Below, piece after piece: positions 51,777 through 60,573 of a DNA stretch of 64,000 bases. Each line of letters begins with the position of its first letter. The first letter of the stretch is position 1. This DNA comes from Bacteroidota bacterium (lineage in GTDB: Bacteria; Bacteroidota; Bacteroidia; Bacteroidales; JAGNHN01). Both the position numbers and the translations under genes were made by a program. The stretch is from positions 1-64,000 of the forward strand of contig JAKLHK010000019.1 of assembly GCA_022710185.1 (NCBI GenBank). The letters are read 5' to 3'. Under the pieces are notes generated by a model. It was not told where the DNA came from and made no database searches. It saw nothing but the letters and a program-made list of their open reading frames with translations.

Positions 51777-52559
51777 ATGGCAGTATTCACCCTCACTACC
51801 GACTGGGGACTCAAGGATCATTACGCGGGAGCGGTCAGGGGCAAGCTCCTCAGCCTGATGCCCGATGCCGTAATTGTTGATATCACCCACAATGTGCCCC
51901 CCTTCGATGTGCAGCAGGCGGCCTTCATCCTGAAGAACGTCATCCCCAGTTTTTCCTCAGGGACCATCCACCTGATCGGCGTAAATACCGATGCCTCCAT
52001 TGAGACGCCGCATATTCTGGCCAGGTACCACGGCCAGTACTTCATCGGGGCCGACAACGGGGTTTTTGCACTGATGTTCGAGGAGAAGCCGGACCTGATC
52101 ATTGAGTTGGACATTGTTCAGGACTCGGACTTTTTCACCTTCAGCACCCGCGATGTCTTCGTGAAGGCCGCGGTGCACCTGGCCGAGGGGAGGGAGCCGG
52201 AAAAGCTCGGCAATCCCCGTTCGGCCCTCAACGAGAAGATCAGCTTCATGCCTGTGGTGGAAGGCGAGGTGATCCGTGCCAAGGTCATCTATATCGATGC
52301 CTATGAGAACGTTTTCGTGAACATCACCCAGGATTTCTTCCGCAGGGTGGTGGGAAAGAGGGGGTTCCGCATCGAGTTCCGGAATGCCCGCTATTCCATT
52401 CATACCATCTCCCACTCCTATAGCGATGTCAGCGAAGGCGAAATGCTGGCCTTGTTCAGTTCCAGTGGCTACCTGGAGATCGCCATGAACCGGGGCAAGG
52501 CCAGCAGCCTGCTCGGCTTGCACCAGGACGATCCGGTCCGCATCACCATCACCGGCTGA
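51777..52559 (+). CDS. SAM hydrolase / SAM-hydroxide adenosyltransferase family (DUF62)
   Basis: A 260-residue protein of the fluorinase/chlorinase-related DUF62 family. The N-terminal domain has TLTTDWGLKDHYAGA, with the SAM-binding Asp, VDITHNVPPFDVQQAAF and FIGADNGVFALMF. The C-terminal beta domain starts near residue 160. Members usually split S-adenosylmethionine with water to adenosine and methionine; without the halogenase loop, a halide reaction is not expected. The preceding gene is a nucleoside phosphorylase, a plausible but unproven functional partner. Confidence 0.9.
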   Translation: MAVFTLTTDWGLKDHYAGAVRGKLLSLMPDAVIVDITHNVPPFDVQQAAFILKNVIPSFSSGTIHLIGVNTDASIETPHILARYHGQYFIGADNGVFALMFEEKPDLIIELDIVQDSDFFTFSTRDVFVKAAVHLAEGREPEKLGNPRSALNEKISFMPVVEGEVIRAKVIYIDAYENVFVNITQDFFRRVVGKRGFRIEFRNARYSIHTISHSYSDVSEGEMLALFSSSGYLEIAMNRGKASSLLGLHQDDPVRITITG

Positions 52560-52587
52560 GCGGGCCCTGTACCTCGCGTTTTTTTGG

Positions 52588-52595
52588 TATTTTTG
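52588..52595 (+). promoter_or_regulatory. Candidate -7 box of gldF operon
   Basis: TATTTTTG, a perfect TAnnTTTG match, lies 25 nt before the gldF ATG. Confidence 0.5.
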
Positions 52596-52620
52596 CACCT
52601 CATCAACGTACCGTAGGCCC

Positions 52621-53352
52621 ATGTTGACCTTGTTCCGCAAGGAGCTGAGCAGCTTTCTCTTCTCTCTCATCGGGTTCATCGTGATCACGGTCTTCCTGCT
52701 GGTGATCGGGCTCTACCTCTGGGTATTCCCCGTCGACCTGAACATCCTGGACTACGGCTATGCCAATATCAACGGCCTGTTCATCATGGCCCCCTGGGTC
52801 TTTCTGTTCCTTATCCCTGCCATCACCATGCGGAGCTTTGCCGAAGAAAGGAGGTCGGGTACCATCGAACTGCTCCTCACCCGTCCCCTGACCGACCTGC
52901 AGATCGTCATGGCCAAGTTCCTGGCCGGCCTCAGCCTGGTGGCCATCGCGTTGCTGCCTACCCTGGTCTTCTACATTTCAGTCTATCAGCTTGGACTGCC
53001 CAAAGGCAACATCGACACCGGCGGGATGTGGGGTTCCTACATCGGCCTGCTCTTCCTGGGCGGGGCCTTCGTGGCCATCGGCCTTTTCTGTTCCTCCCTG
53101 ACCGACAACCAGATCATCTCCTTCATTCTGGCGGCCATCATCAGTGCCTTCGCCTATACCGGCTTCGAACTGCTGGCCTCTTTCCGCCTCTTCGGCCCCG
53201 TTGACCTTTTCATCCAGTCGCTGGGGATACGCGACCACTATGTCAGCCTGAGCCGGGGGGTAGTGGATACACGCGACCTGTTGTATTTTCTCAGCCTGAT
53301 CGCCCTATTCCTTATGCTGACCAAACTTAGCCTGGAGAGCCGGAAATGGTGA
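52621..53352 (+). CDS. gldF: Gliding motility-associated ABC transporter permease GldF
   Basis: Inner-membrane permease with six predicted helices in 243 residues. Visible features are LFRKELSSFLFSLIGFIVITVFLL at the N terminus, ITMRSFAEERRSGTIELLLTRPLTD near residue 72, and GLFCSSLTDNQIISFILAA. With GldG and the ATPase GldA (not in the window) it forms the ABC complex linked to gliding in Flavobacterium. The 7-nt overlap with gldG implies coupled translation. Confidence 0.92.
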   Translation: MLTLFRKELSSFLFSLIGFIVITVFLLVIGLYLWVFPVDLNILDYGYANINGLFIMAPWVFLFLIPAITMRSFAEERRSGTIELLLTRPLTDLQIVMAKFLAGLSLVAIALLPTLVFYISVYQLGLPKGNIDTGGMWGSYIGLLFLGGAFVAIGLFCSSLTDNQIISFILAAIISAFAYTGFELLASFRLFGPVDLFIQSLGIRDHYVSLSRGVVDTRDLLYFLSLIALFLMLTKLSLESRKW

Positions 53353-55145
53353 AGAAAAGCGCCCATAGCCGGCCTGAGGGTGGTACGCACCAGCGCCGCG
53401 ACCAGCGCAGGAATGCCTGGACCGGGTTTGCCGGAGGACTGGCCGTTATTATCGCCGTTAACATTTTGGGTTCCTTCGTTTATACCCGCCTTGACCTTAC
53501 CGCTGAAAAGCGTTACACCCTGTCCGGTGCCACCAGGGACATACTGCAAGGGTTGGACGACATGGTGTATATCCGGGTGTACCTCGAGGGGGAGTTCCCC
53601 TCCGGCTTCAAGCGCCTGAGCCGCAGCACCCAGGAGACCCTGGACGAGTTCAGGGCCTGGACAGGCAATATCGAGTACGAGTTCATCAACCCTTCGGCAT
53701 CCAGTGATGCCAGGGAAAGGAATGATATTTACCGGCAGTTGGTGGAGAAGGGGCTGGAGCCCACGACCTTACAGGTGAAGCAGAACGATGGGAGCGAGCA
53801 GCGTGTGATTTTCCCGGGGGCCATTGCCGCATACAAGGGCAGGGAAGTCCCGGTGCAGCTGCTGAGGTCTCAAACGGGGATGTCGCCGGAGCAGACCCTG
53901 AACGGCAGCATACAGGACCTGGAATATAACCTGGCCAACGCCATACGGCAGCTGACCACACCTGAGCGTCCCAGGCTGGCGGTGCTGGAGGGCCATGGGG
54001 AGCTGGAGGATGTATGGTTATGGGATGCGCTCAGCGCACTGAACGAGAGCTATACCGTGGAGCGCCTGGCCCTGGATGAAAAAGTTTACAGCCTGACGGA
54101 GCGCGACTACAACCAGGATTCCACGGGGGTGATCTTCAGGAACCGCTATGCGGCCGTGGTGGTGGCCAAGCCCGACAGCGCTTTCAGCGAGCGCGACAAG
54201 TTCATCCTCGACCAGTACATCATGCGGGGCGGTAAGGTGTTGTGGCTGCTGGACCGCACCACTGCGGATATGGACAGCCTGCAGACGCGGCCCGAGACGG
54301 TGGGCATTGCGCAGGAGCTGAACCTCGACGATATGCTGTTCCGGTACGGGGCCCGCATCAACCCTGACCTGCTCATGGACATACGGTCCATGCCCATCCC
54401 CGTTAAAACCGGGGAGATCGGCGGGCAGCCCCAGTTCGAGTTCTACCCCTGGTTCTTCATGCCCCTCGTCGGACCTGCCTCCGGGCACCCCATAGTAGCC
54501 AACCTGAACATGGTGAAGACGGAGTTTGTGAGCAGCATAGATACCATCGACCTTGCGGGCATCCGCAAGTTGCCCCTGCTTCAAACCTCCAAATACACCC
54601 GTCAGGTGCCCACACCGGCCTACGTCAGCCTGGAGATCCTCAAGGAGGAGCCGAAGGATGAGATGTTCCAGGCCGGAGGGCGCACCGTAGCGCTGCTGTT
54701 GGAAGGCCAGTTTCCCTCATTGTTCGCCAACCGTATCCCCCCGGAGATCGCCAATAACCCTGAGATGGGTTTCCTTGAGCTGAGCGAGCCCACCGGAATG
54801 ATCGTGGTCGCCGACGGGGACGTGATCACCAACCAGGTGAGCGCCGGCACCCGTCAGCCCCTGCCCCTGGGGTATGACCAATACACCGGGGAGACCTTCG
54901 GCAACCGTGACTTCCTGCTGAATGCCGTGAACTACCTATGTGACGGCAGCGGGCTCATCGATATCCGTGCCCGGGAGATCAAGATGCGACTCCTCGACAG
55001 GACCCGTGCCAACAGTGAGCGCCTCCAGTGGCAGCTCATCAATACCCTGCTTCCTGTCGTGCTCGTCCTCCTCTTCGGCATAGGGGGCGCCTGGTGGAGG
55101 AGAAGGAGGTATGCCCGTGTCCCCCGCCAATCGTCCCGCTCATGA
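53346..55145 (+). CDS. gldG: Gliding motility-associated ABC transporter substrate-binding protein GldG
   Basis: A 599-residue protein with an N-terminal anchor helix (about 28-48), then TRLDLTAEKRYTLSGATRDIL, the family opening. A large periplasmic ABC_transp_aux domain follows, containing RPRLAVLEGHGELED near residue 205 and DQYIMRGGKVLWLLD. A C-terminal helix (about 567-585) with an RRRR stop-transfer end closes the protein. Its stop overlaps the start of the DUF4340 gene in ATGA. Confidence 0.93.
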   Translation: MVKKSAHSRPEGGTHQRRDQRRNAWTGFAGGLAVIIAVNILGSFVYTRLDLTAEKRYTLSGATRDILQGLDDMVYIRVYLEGEFPSGFKRLSRSTQETLDEFRAWTGNIEYEFINPSASSDARERNDIYRQLVEKGLEPTTLQVKQNDGSEQRVIFPGAIAAYKGREVPVQLLRSQTGMSPEQTLNGSIQDLEYNLANAIRQLTTPERPRLAVLEGHGELEDVWLWDALSALNESYTVERLALDEKVYSLTERDYNQDSTGVIFRNRYAAVVVAKPDSAFSERDKFILDQYIMRGGKVLWLLDRTTADMDSLQTRPETVGIAQELNLDDMLFRYGARINPDLLMDIRSMPIPVKTGEIGGQPQFEFYPWFFMPLVGPASGHPIVANLNMVKTEFVSSIDTIDLAGIRKLPLLQTSKYTRQVPTPAYVSLEILKEEPKDEMFQAGGRTVALLLEGQFPSLFANRIPPEIANNPEMGFLELSEPTGMIVVADGDVITNQVSAGTRQPLPLGYDQYTGETFGNRDFLLNAVNYLCDGSGLIDIRAREIKMRLLDRTRANSERLQWQLINTLLPVVLVLLFGIGGAWWRRRRYARVPRQSSRS

Positions 55146-56218
55146 AAAAGAACCGAACCCGTATCCTGATCGTCCTGCTCCTGGCCTTGGCGGCCGCCTT
55201 CCTGCTGCTTAACCGCAGCCGGGGCACCCTGCCGGACAGCGAAAGCGATTTTGCGTTGCGTGATACCTCTGCCGTCACCCGCTTTTTTCTGGCAGACCGT
55301 AACGGTAATTCGGTGGATATCACCCGGGATGGCGGGAGCTGGAAGATGAATGGGGGCCAGACCGTCCGCCGCGAGGCCGTGGATCAGTTCCTCACCACCA
55401 TGCTGCGCCTGGCCGTGAGCTCCCCGGTCGCCAGTTCGGCGCACAACAGCGTGGTATCCCGGCTGGCATCCAGCGGGGTGAAGGTGGAGATATACCAGAC
55501 CGTTTACCGTATAGACCTGCCGGGGAACCTTCGGCTGTTCCCGCATGAGAAGCTCACCCGCACTTTCTACGTGGGCGATGCCACCCAGGACAATCTGGGC
55601 ACCTTCATGATGCTGGAAGGTGCGGAAAGGCCCTACATAACGTATATCCCCGGCTTCCGGGGCTTCGTTTCGGTTCGTTTCTCCCCCCGGGTGAGCGATT
55701 GGAGGGACCATACGATCTTCAGGACCCGCTTGTCCGATATCGCCTCAGTGGAGCTCGAAGTCAGCGGGTCCCCGGAGGAATCCTACCGCATCGAAGTGGT
55801 GGATGACCGCAGTTTCCGTCTGCTTCCCGACGGGGGTGCAGCCCTGCCCGCCATCGACACCCTCAAACTGCTGAGCTTCCTGGCTGCTTTCGACGATATT
55901 CGTTTTGAAGCCTTGCTCACCGCTGACCTGGGCCGGGAATTCGCCGATTCGGTAGCGGCCAGTCCGGTCTATCAGACCATCACCCTTACCGACCGCTCGG
56001 GCCGGACCACGCAGGTGAAGACCCATCGCAGGCTGCTTCCGGAGCCGGATGTGGACATGGAGGGCAGGCCGGTGCTCTTCGATCGCGACCGCATGTATGC
56101 TTTTGTCAATGGGGGCGCTGACCTCGTGCTGGTGCAGTATTTCGTCTTCAGCAGGATCACCCGGCCGCTGGCCTGGTTTCTCCCGACACCTGATCCGGGC
56201 CTGAGCCCGGCGCTATAA
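55142..56218 (+). CDS. DUF4340-domain membrane-anchored protein
   Basis: The start at 55142 (ATGA overlap with gldG) gives MKKNRTRILIVLLLALAAAF, an N-terminal anchor, then a 330-residue periplasmic part that resembles DUF4340. Motifs include FFLADRNGNSVDITRDGGSWKM, TRTFYVGDATQDNLGTFMML and FVSVRFSPRVSDWRDHTIF. The frame open from 55028 lies inside gldG and is not expected to be used. DUF4340 proteins often follow GldG-like ABC subunits, so a role in the same complex is likely but unproven. Confidence 0.85.
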   Translation: MKKNRTRILIVLLLALAAAFLLLNRSRGTLPDSESDFALRDTSAVTRFFLADRNGNSVDITRDGGSWKMNGGQTVRREAVDQFLTTMLRLAVSSPVASSAHNSVVSRLASSGVKVEIYQTVYRIDLPGNLRLFPHEKLTRTFYVGDATQDNLGTFMMLEGAERPYITYIPGFRGFVSVRFSPRVSDWRDHTIFRTRLSDIASVELEVSGSPEESYRIEVVDDRSFRLLPDGGAALPAIDTLKLLSFLAAFDDIRFEALLTADLGREFADSVAASPVYQTITLTDRSGRTTQVKTHRRLLPEPDVDMEGRPVLFDRDRMYAFVNGGADLVLVQYFVFSRITRPLAWFLPTPDPGLSPAL

Positions 56219-56227
56219 CGTACGCCT

Positions 56228-57184
56228 ATGTCCAGGGGAAAGATATTGCTTACCGGTGGCGCAGGGTTCATCGGCAGCCACCTCAGCGCCAGGCTGCTGG
56301 CCGAGGGTTGGGAGCTTGAGGTTGTCGACAGCTTCGATCCCTATTACGACCCAGTTATCAAGGAGAGAAATGTCAGCGGTTTCCTGGGTTCTCCGGCCTA
56401 TCGTCTGCACCGGACGGACATAAGGGATGCGGAGGCCCTGCAGGGCCTGGATGGTCCCTATCAAGCCATCGTCCACCTGGCGGCACGTGCGGGGGTGCGC
56501 CCCTCCCTGGCCGATCCGGTCACCTATCAGGAAGTCAATGTAAGAGGCACGCAGAACCTGTTGGAGATGGCCCGCCGCTGCGGGATCCCGCGCTTCATCT
56601 TCGCCTCCTCTTCCAGTGTATACGGGCTCAACAATGCCCTGCCCTGGCATGAGGAAGACGCCGTGCTGCGACCTATCAGTCCTTATGCCAGTACCAAAGT
56701 CAGCGGGGAACTGCTGGGGCACGTGTACAGTCACCTCTACGGCATCCGCTTTCTGGCGCTGCGCTTTTTCACCGTTTATGGCCCCGGTCAGCGCCCCGAC
56801 CTGGCCATTCACAAGTTCTCCCGCCTGATGCTGCAGGGCCTTCCGGTGCCTTTTTACGGCGATGGCAGCAGCCGCAGGGATTATACCTATATCGACGATA
56901 TCGTGCAGGGAATTTGCGGGGCCCTGGCTTATGAGGGCAGTCGCTATGAGGTGGTGAACCTGGGCAACGACCGCACCGTGAGCCTGAGCCAGATGGTGGC
57001 CCAGCTGGAGGAGGCCCTAGGGCTGAAGGCCCTCATCGACCCTCAGCCCGATGCCCCCGGCGATCTCCCTGCTACCTGGGCCAGCATACGCAAGGCCGCC
57101 GACCTCTTCGGCTATGCCCCGGCCACCCGCTTCGAAGAGGGGGTGGGGCAGTTTGCGCACTGGATCCGGCAACAACCCCTCTGA
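56228..57184 (+). CDS. NAD-dependent sugar epimerase/dehydratase (UDP-glucuronate/UDP-glucose 4-epimerase-like)
   Basis: Extended short-chain dehydrogenase of 318 residues. It has the Rossmann motif TGGAGFIGSHL near residue 9, HLAARAGVRPS, SSSSVYG, the catalytic pair in YASTKVSGE near residue 155, and FFTVYGPGQRPD, which is common in UDP-glucuronate 4-epimerases. It supplies a nucleotide sugar for the glycan genes that follow; the exact sugar is not fixed by sequence. The flippase starts 2 nt after the stop. Confidence 0.9.
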   Translation: MSRGKILLTGGAGFIGSHLSARLLAEGWELEVVDSFDPYYDPVIKERNVSGFLGSPAYRLHRTDIRDAEALQGLDGPYQAIVHLAARAGVRPSLADPVTYQEVNVRGTQNLLEMARRCGIPRFIFASSSSVYGLNNALPWHEEDAVLRPISPYASTKVSGELLGHVYSHLYGIRFLALRFFTVYGPGQRPDLAIHKFSRLMLQGLPVPFYGDGSSRRDYTYIDDIVQGICGALAYEGSRYEVVNLGNDRTVSLSQMVAQLEEALGLKALIDPQPDAPGDLPATWASIRKAADLFGYAPATRFEEGVGQFAHWIRQQPL

Positions 57185-57186
57185 TC

Positions 57187-58497
57187 ATGATCAGGCGCCA
57201 CATACGCAGGCTCAGGGAAAACCACTTCCTGGTGCATGTGCTCACCCTCGTTTCCGGCGCCGCCCTGGCCCAGGCGATCCTCTTCGCCTTCACACCCCTG
57301 TTGACGCGTTTGTTCGATCCCTCCGATTTCGGGGTGTTTGCCCTGTATACGGCCATCGTCAGTACCCTGGGCGTGGTGGCCGCCTGGAAATATGAGCTGG
57401 CGATAATGCTCCCGGCTGAAGAGAAGGAGGCCCGCACCCTGGTATGGCTATCGGTAGCCGCCACCCTGGTCACCACCGGGGTGGTTTTGTTGCTCACCCT
57501 GGTATTGAGGCCCTGGCTGGGGCAGTGGGTAGGGCCGGATATCCTCCCCATCCTGTTTATCCTTCCCCTGGGGGTCTTCTTCAATGCCTTCTTCCAGATC
57601 CTGCTGACCTATGCCAGCCGTCACAAGGAATTCTCCCGGGTCTCGGTATCCCGGGTGGTTCAGGCCGGCTCGGCCGTAGGGCTGCAGTCGGGGATCGCCT
57701 GGTCCTCGCTCTTTCCCCTGGGCCTGGTGTGGGGCAAGCTGGGGGCGGACATCCTGGCCTCGCTCAGTCTGTTATGGTCCTTCCTGCGGACGGGCCGTCT
57801 CCCGGGGCCCAGGGTCAGCCTGGCAGAGATGAAGGAGGCAGGGAGGAAGCACTACCAGTTTCCCCGCTTTCAGAGCCTGGCCGCGTTCATGAACTCCCTC
57901 TCGCAGAATCTCCCGGCCATTCTGCTTACCTTTTACTATGATCCCGCTGTGGCCGGGCTATATGCCCTCACGGCCCGGGTGCTCAGCGCCCCCACCCAGC
58001 TCATCGGGAAATCTACCCGGGAGGTGTTCTATCAGCGGGCCTCCGAGCGGTATGCCTCGGGGCAGCCCATCCTGGGCCTCTTCCGGCGTACCATCGGGGG
58101 GCTGGCCAAAGTGGGTGCCCTGCCCTTCCTCATCCTGATGTTCATCACTCCCTGGCTGTTCGGTTGGTTGTTCGGGGAGGAGTGGGTGATGTCGGGGCGC
58201 TATGCCCAACTCATCATTCCCTGGTCATTCCTGGGCTTCATCAATGCCCCGGCGACCATGAGCCTCTATGTGCTGGGACTGCAGCGTTTCAGCATGCGTT
58301 ACGAAACGGCCCTGTTCACCGCCCGTCTGCTGAGCCTGTGGCTGGGCTGGTACCTCTTCCGCGACGCCTACATGAGCATCGCCTGCTTCGCCGCCGTAGG
58401 CGTGGTATTTAACGTAACTTTGATCAGTTATGCCTACCGCAAAGTTTCCAGAGATGCCGCCCGGCGCCGAACACCTGAAGCTGGGGATCCTTCGTGA
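57187..58497 (+). CDS. Oligosaccharide flippase (Wzx/polysaccharide biosynthesis family)
   Basis: A 436-residue integral membrane protein with about 12-14 predicted helices and the family start LVSGAALAQAILFAFTPLLTRLFDPSDFGVFALY. It moves lipid-linked glycan units to the periplasm. The end overlaps the ATP-grasp gene by up to 68 nt in another frame, so translation of the two is probably coupled. Confidence 0.9.
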   Translation: MIRRHIRRLRENHFLVHVLTLVSGAALAQAILFAFTPLLTRLFDPSDFGVFALYTAIVSTLGVVAAWKYELAIMLPAEEKEARTLVWLSVAATLVTTGVVLLLTLVLRPWLGQWVGPDILPILFILPLGVFFNAFFQILLTYASRHKEFSRVSVSRVVQAGSAVGLQSGIAWSSLFPLGLVWGKLGADILASLSLLWSFLRTGRLPGPRVSLAEMKEAGRKHYQFPRFQSLAAFMNSLSQNLPAILLTFYYDPAVAGLYALTARVLSAPTQLIGKSTREVFYQRASERYASGQPILGLFRRTIGGLAKVGALPFLILMFITPWLFGWLFGEEWVMSGRYAQLIIPWSFLGFINAPATMSLYVLGLQRFSMRYETALFTARLLSLWLGWYLFRDAYMSIACFAAVGVVFNVTLISYAYRKVSRDAARRRTPEAGDPS

Positions 58498-59476
58498 CTT
58501 CAACGAGGACCACCGCAACTATGTGAGCGCCTGTGAAGAGGCCGGGGTGGATTATGCGGTGATTGATGTGATGTCCCCGGACTGGATCCGGCGGGTGCAG
58601 GACAGTGGTTGTGATGGTTTCCTGATGCATCCTCCCAACGACATCCAGGAGCGCAAGTCTATGCTGGACGAGGTGGCCTGGGTGCTGGAACAGGTCCTGG
58701 GGAAAGTAGTGTACCCCAGTTTCCGGGAGCTTTACATCTATGAGAACAAGCGGAACATGGCCTGGTGGCTGCAGTCGACGGGTTTTCCCCATCCTCCCAC
58801 CTATGTCTTTGCCCGGCGGGCAGAGGCTGAGGCTTTCCTTCGCCAGGCACCCTATCCCCTGGTATTCAAGACCAACATCGGGGCCGGGGCTTCAGGCGTA
58901 CGCTTCATCCATTCCAGGGGGCGGGCGCTGCGCATCGCCCGACGGGTTTTCGGACGGTTCCATCCTGCCCTTACGTTCGGGGACGTACGCTTTTCACGGA
59001 AGTACAAGGGAATCCCCCTGCCACTTTTCGGAAGGGTGCAGAAACACTATCTCATCGTTCAGGATTTCATCCCTATCCTTTGGGAATGGCGAATGATCCG
59101 CATTGGGGATTCCTATTTCGGGCATAAAAAACTGCTGCGTGACGGATTCGCCAGCGGCTCTGGCAAAGCCTCCCTGGAGCGCCCACCCGATGCGCTGCTC
59201 CACCTTACCCGCGAGGTCTGCGAAAGGGGAGGGTTTCGTTCCATGAACCTTGATGTTTTTGAAACCGCCGATGGCCGCTACCTGATCAATGAGCTGCAGA
59301 CCATCTTCGGTTCATACAAGCCGGTACAGATGCGTGTCGACGGCATTCCCGGCCGTTTTGTGTATGATGGTGCGCGCTTCATTTTCGAAGAAGGGGTGTT
59401 CAACCAGCACGGGAGCCATCTGTTGCGGGTGATGGACCTCATCGGTCTTCTCCTGAAGAAAAATCCCAGCCCATGA
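58430..59476 (+). CDS. ATP-grasp domain protein in glycan cluster
   Basis: A 348-residue protein (or 340 from the ATG at 58454) with an ATP-grasp fold. The pre-ATP domain has KLGILRDFNEDHRNYVSACEEAGV. The ATP-binding lysine and Gly-rich loop lie in PLVFKTNIGAGASGVRF near residue 145. VQDFIPILWEWRMIRIGD follows, and Mg-ligand candidates lie in SMNLDVFETADGRYLINEL near residue 285. ATP-grasp enzymes join a carboxylate to an amine or thiol, so aminoacylation or amidation of a sugar acid is a reasonable inference. The substrate is unknown. It overlaps the flippase upstream and the GT4 gene by 4 nt downstream. Confidence 0.82.
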   Translation: MPTAKFPEMPPGAEHLKLGILRDFNEDHRNYVSACEEAGVDYAVIDVMSPDWIRRVQDSGCDGFLMHPPNDIQERKSMLDEVAWVLEQVLGKVVYPSFRELYIYENKRNMAWWLQSTGFPHPPTYVFARRAEAEAFLRQAPYPLVFKTNIGAGASGVRFIHSRGRALRIARRVFGRFHPALTFGDVRFSRKYKGIPLPLFGRVQKHYLIVQDFIPILWEWRMIRIGDSYFGHKKLLRDGFASGSGKASLERPPDALLHLTREVCERGGFRSMNLDVFETADGRYLINELQTIFGSYKPVQMRVDGIPGRFVYDGARFIFEEGVFNQHGSHLLRVMDLIGLLLKKNPSP

Positions 59477-60573
59477 GCCACCGCATCGCCTATCTGGTCT
59501 CCACCCTCCGCCGCACGGGCCCGACCCATCAGCTCCTTTACCTGATTCGCCACCTTGATCCCATGGCCTTCGAGCCCATGGTCATCACGCTCAGTCCCGA
59601 ACCGGACGACAGCATGATGGAACTCTTTCTGGATGAGGGCATCCCCGTATATTCACTGCGACTTGGACGGCTGAAGGGCATGCTGCTGGCCGGCACCCGA
59701 TTACGCAGCATGCTGAAGGACCTCTCTCCGGCCGTAATGCATACCCAGGGCCTGCGCCCCGACCTGCTGGGTGCCGCTCTCCAGGGCATGCCCGTGGTGA
59801 GCACCCAAAGAAATGACCCCTTCGTGGATTATCCCGCGAAATATGGCCCCTGGAAAGGCGGCCTGATGGCCTGGCAACAGATGCGCGCTGTCCATCAATC
59901 CAGGCATGCCTATGCCTGCGCTTCCAGCCTGGCGGAGGCGTTCGCCCGCAAGTACAAGATTGACATGCCCTTTGTCCGCAATGGGGTAGACACCGATCAT
60001 TGGGCGCCTGCCGATGCCTTGGCCAGGGCCAGGGCGCGCGAGCTGCTGGGCCTTCCCGCGGATGCCTTCGTGGTGCTGGCGGTGGGCAGCCTCATTCCCC
60101 GCAAGGACCCGATCAGCCTGCTTGCGGCGCTCCAGGCCGGCGACAATTCCAGGATATTGGTGTTGGCAGGAAAAGGGCCCGAAGCTGAACGCCTGCGCCG
60201 TATGGAGCCCGACACCTCCCGTCTGCTGATGCCCGGACAGGTGGACCACGTGATCGATTATCTCCATGCCGCGGACGTTTTTATCAGCGCATCCCTGGGC
60301 GAGGGATTGCCCAATACCGTGCTCGAGGCCATGGCGGCAGGGCTCCCTGTGGTGCTTTCCGACATCCCTTCCCACCGCGAGGTGATGCAGGGGCTCGAAT
60401 GGCCCTTTTTCTTCCGCCCCGGTTCCGGAGGAGAAGGCCTCAATGAGGCGTTAAAACGATTGGAGGAGGAGAAGGACATCTGGTCAGGATGGATGCGGGC
60501 CCAGGCGATGAAGTTCAGCGCACGGACCATGTCCGCAACCTATCAGGACATTTACCGTAAACTACTGGCATGA
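59473..60573 (+). CDS. Glycosyltransferase, GT4 type
   Basis: A 366-residue GT-B enzyme. The N-terminal domain opens with a Gly/Thr-Gly acceptor-site loop (STLRRTGPTHQLLYLIRHL). The C-terminal domain begins near residue 195 with VLAVGSLIPRKDP and carries the nucleotide-sugar site SLGEGLPNTVLEAMAAGLPVV (E-x7-E) near residue 278. It adds a sugar to the growing glycan. Four-base overlaps on both sides place it in the same transcript. Confidence 0.92.
   Translation: MSHRIAYLVSTLRRTGPTHQLLYLIRHLDPMAFEPMVITLSPEPDDSMMELFLDEGIPVYSLRLGRLKGMLLAGTRLRSMLKDLSPAVMHTQGLRPDLLGAALQGMPVVSTQRNDPFVDYPAKYGPWKGGLMAWQQMRAVHQSRHAYACASSLAEAFARKYKIDMPFVRNGVDTDHWAPADALARARARELLGLPADAFVVLAVGSLIPRKDPISLLAALQAGDNSRILVLAGKGPEAERLRRMEPDTSRLLMPGQVDHVIDYLHAADVFISASLGEGLPNTVLEAMAAGLPVVLSDIPSHREVMQGLEWPFFFRPGSGGEGLNEALKRLEEEKDIWSGWMRAQAMKFSARTMSATYQDIYRKLLA

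Noticed and set aside
51777..52559. Fluorinase or chlorinase function for the DUF62 protein
   Set aside because: The halogenase-specific loop is not apparent and hydrolysis of SAM is the usual activity in the family.
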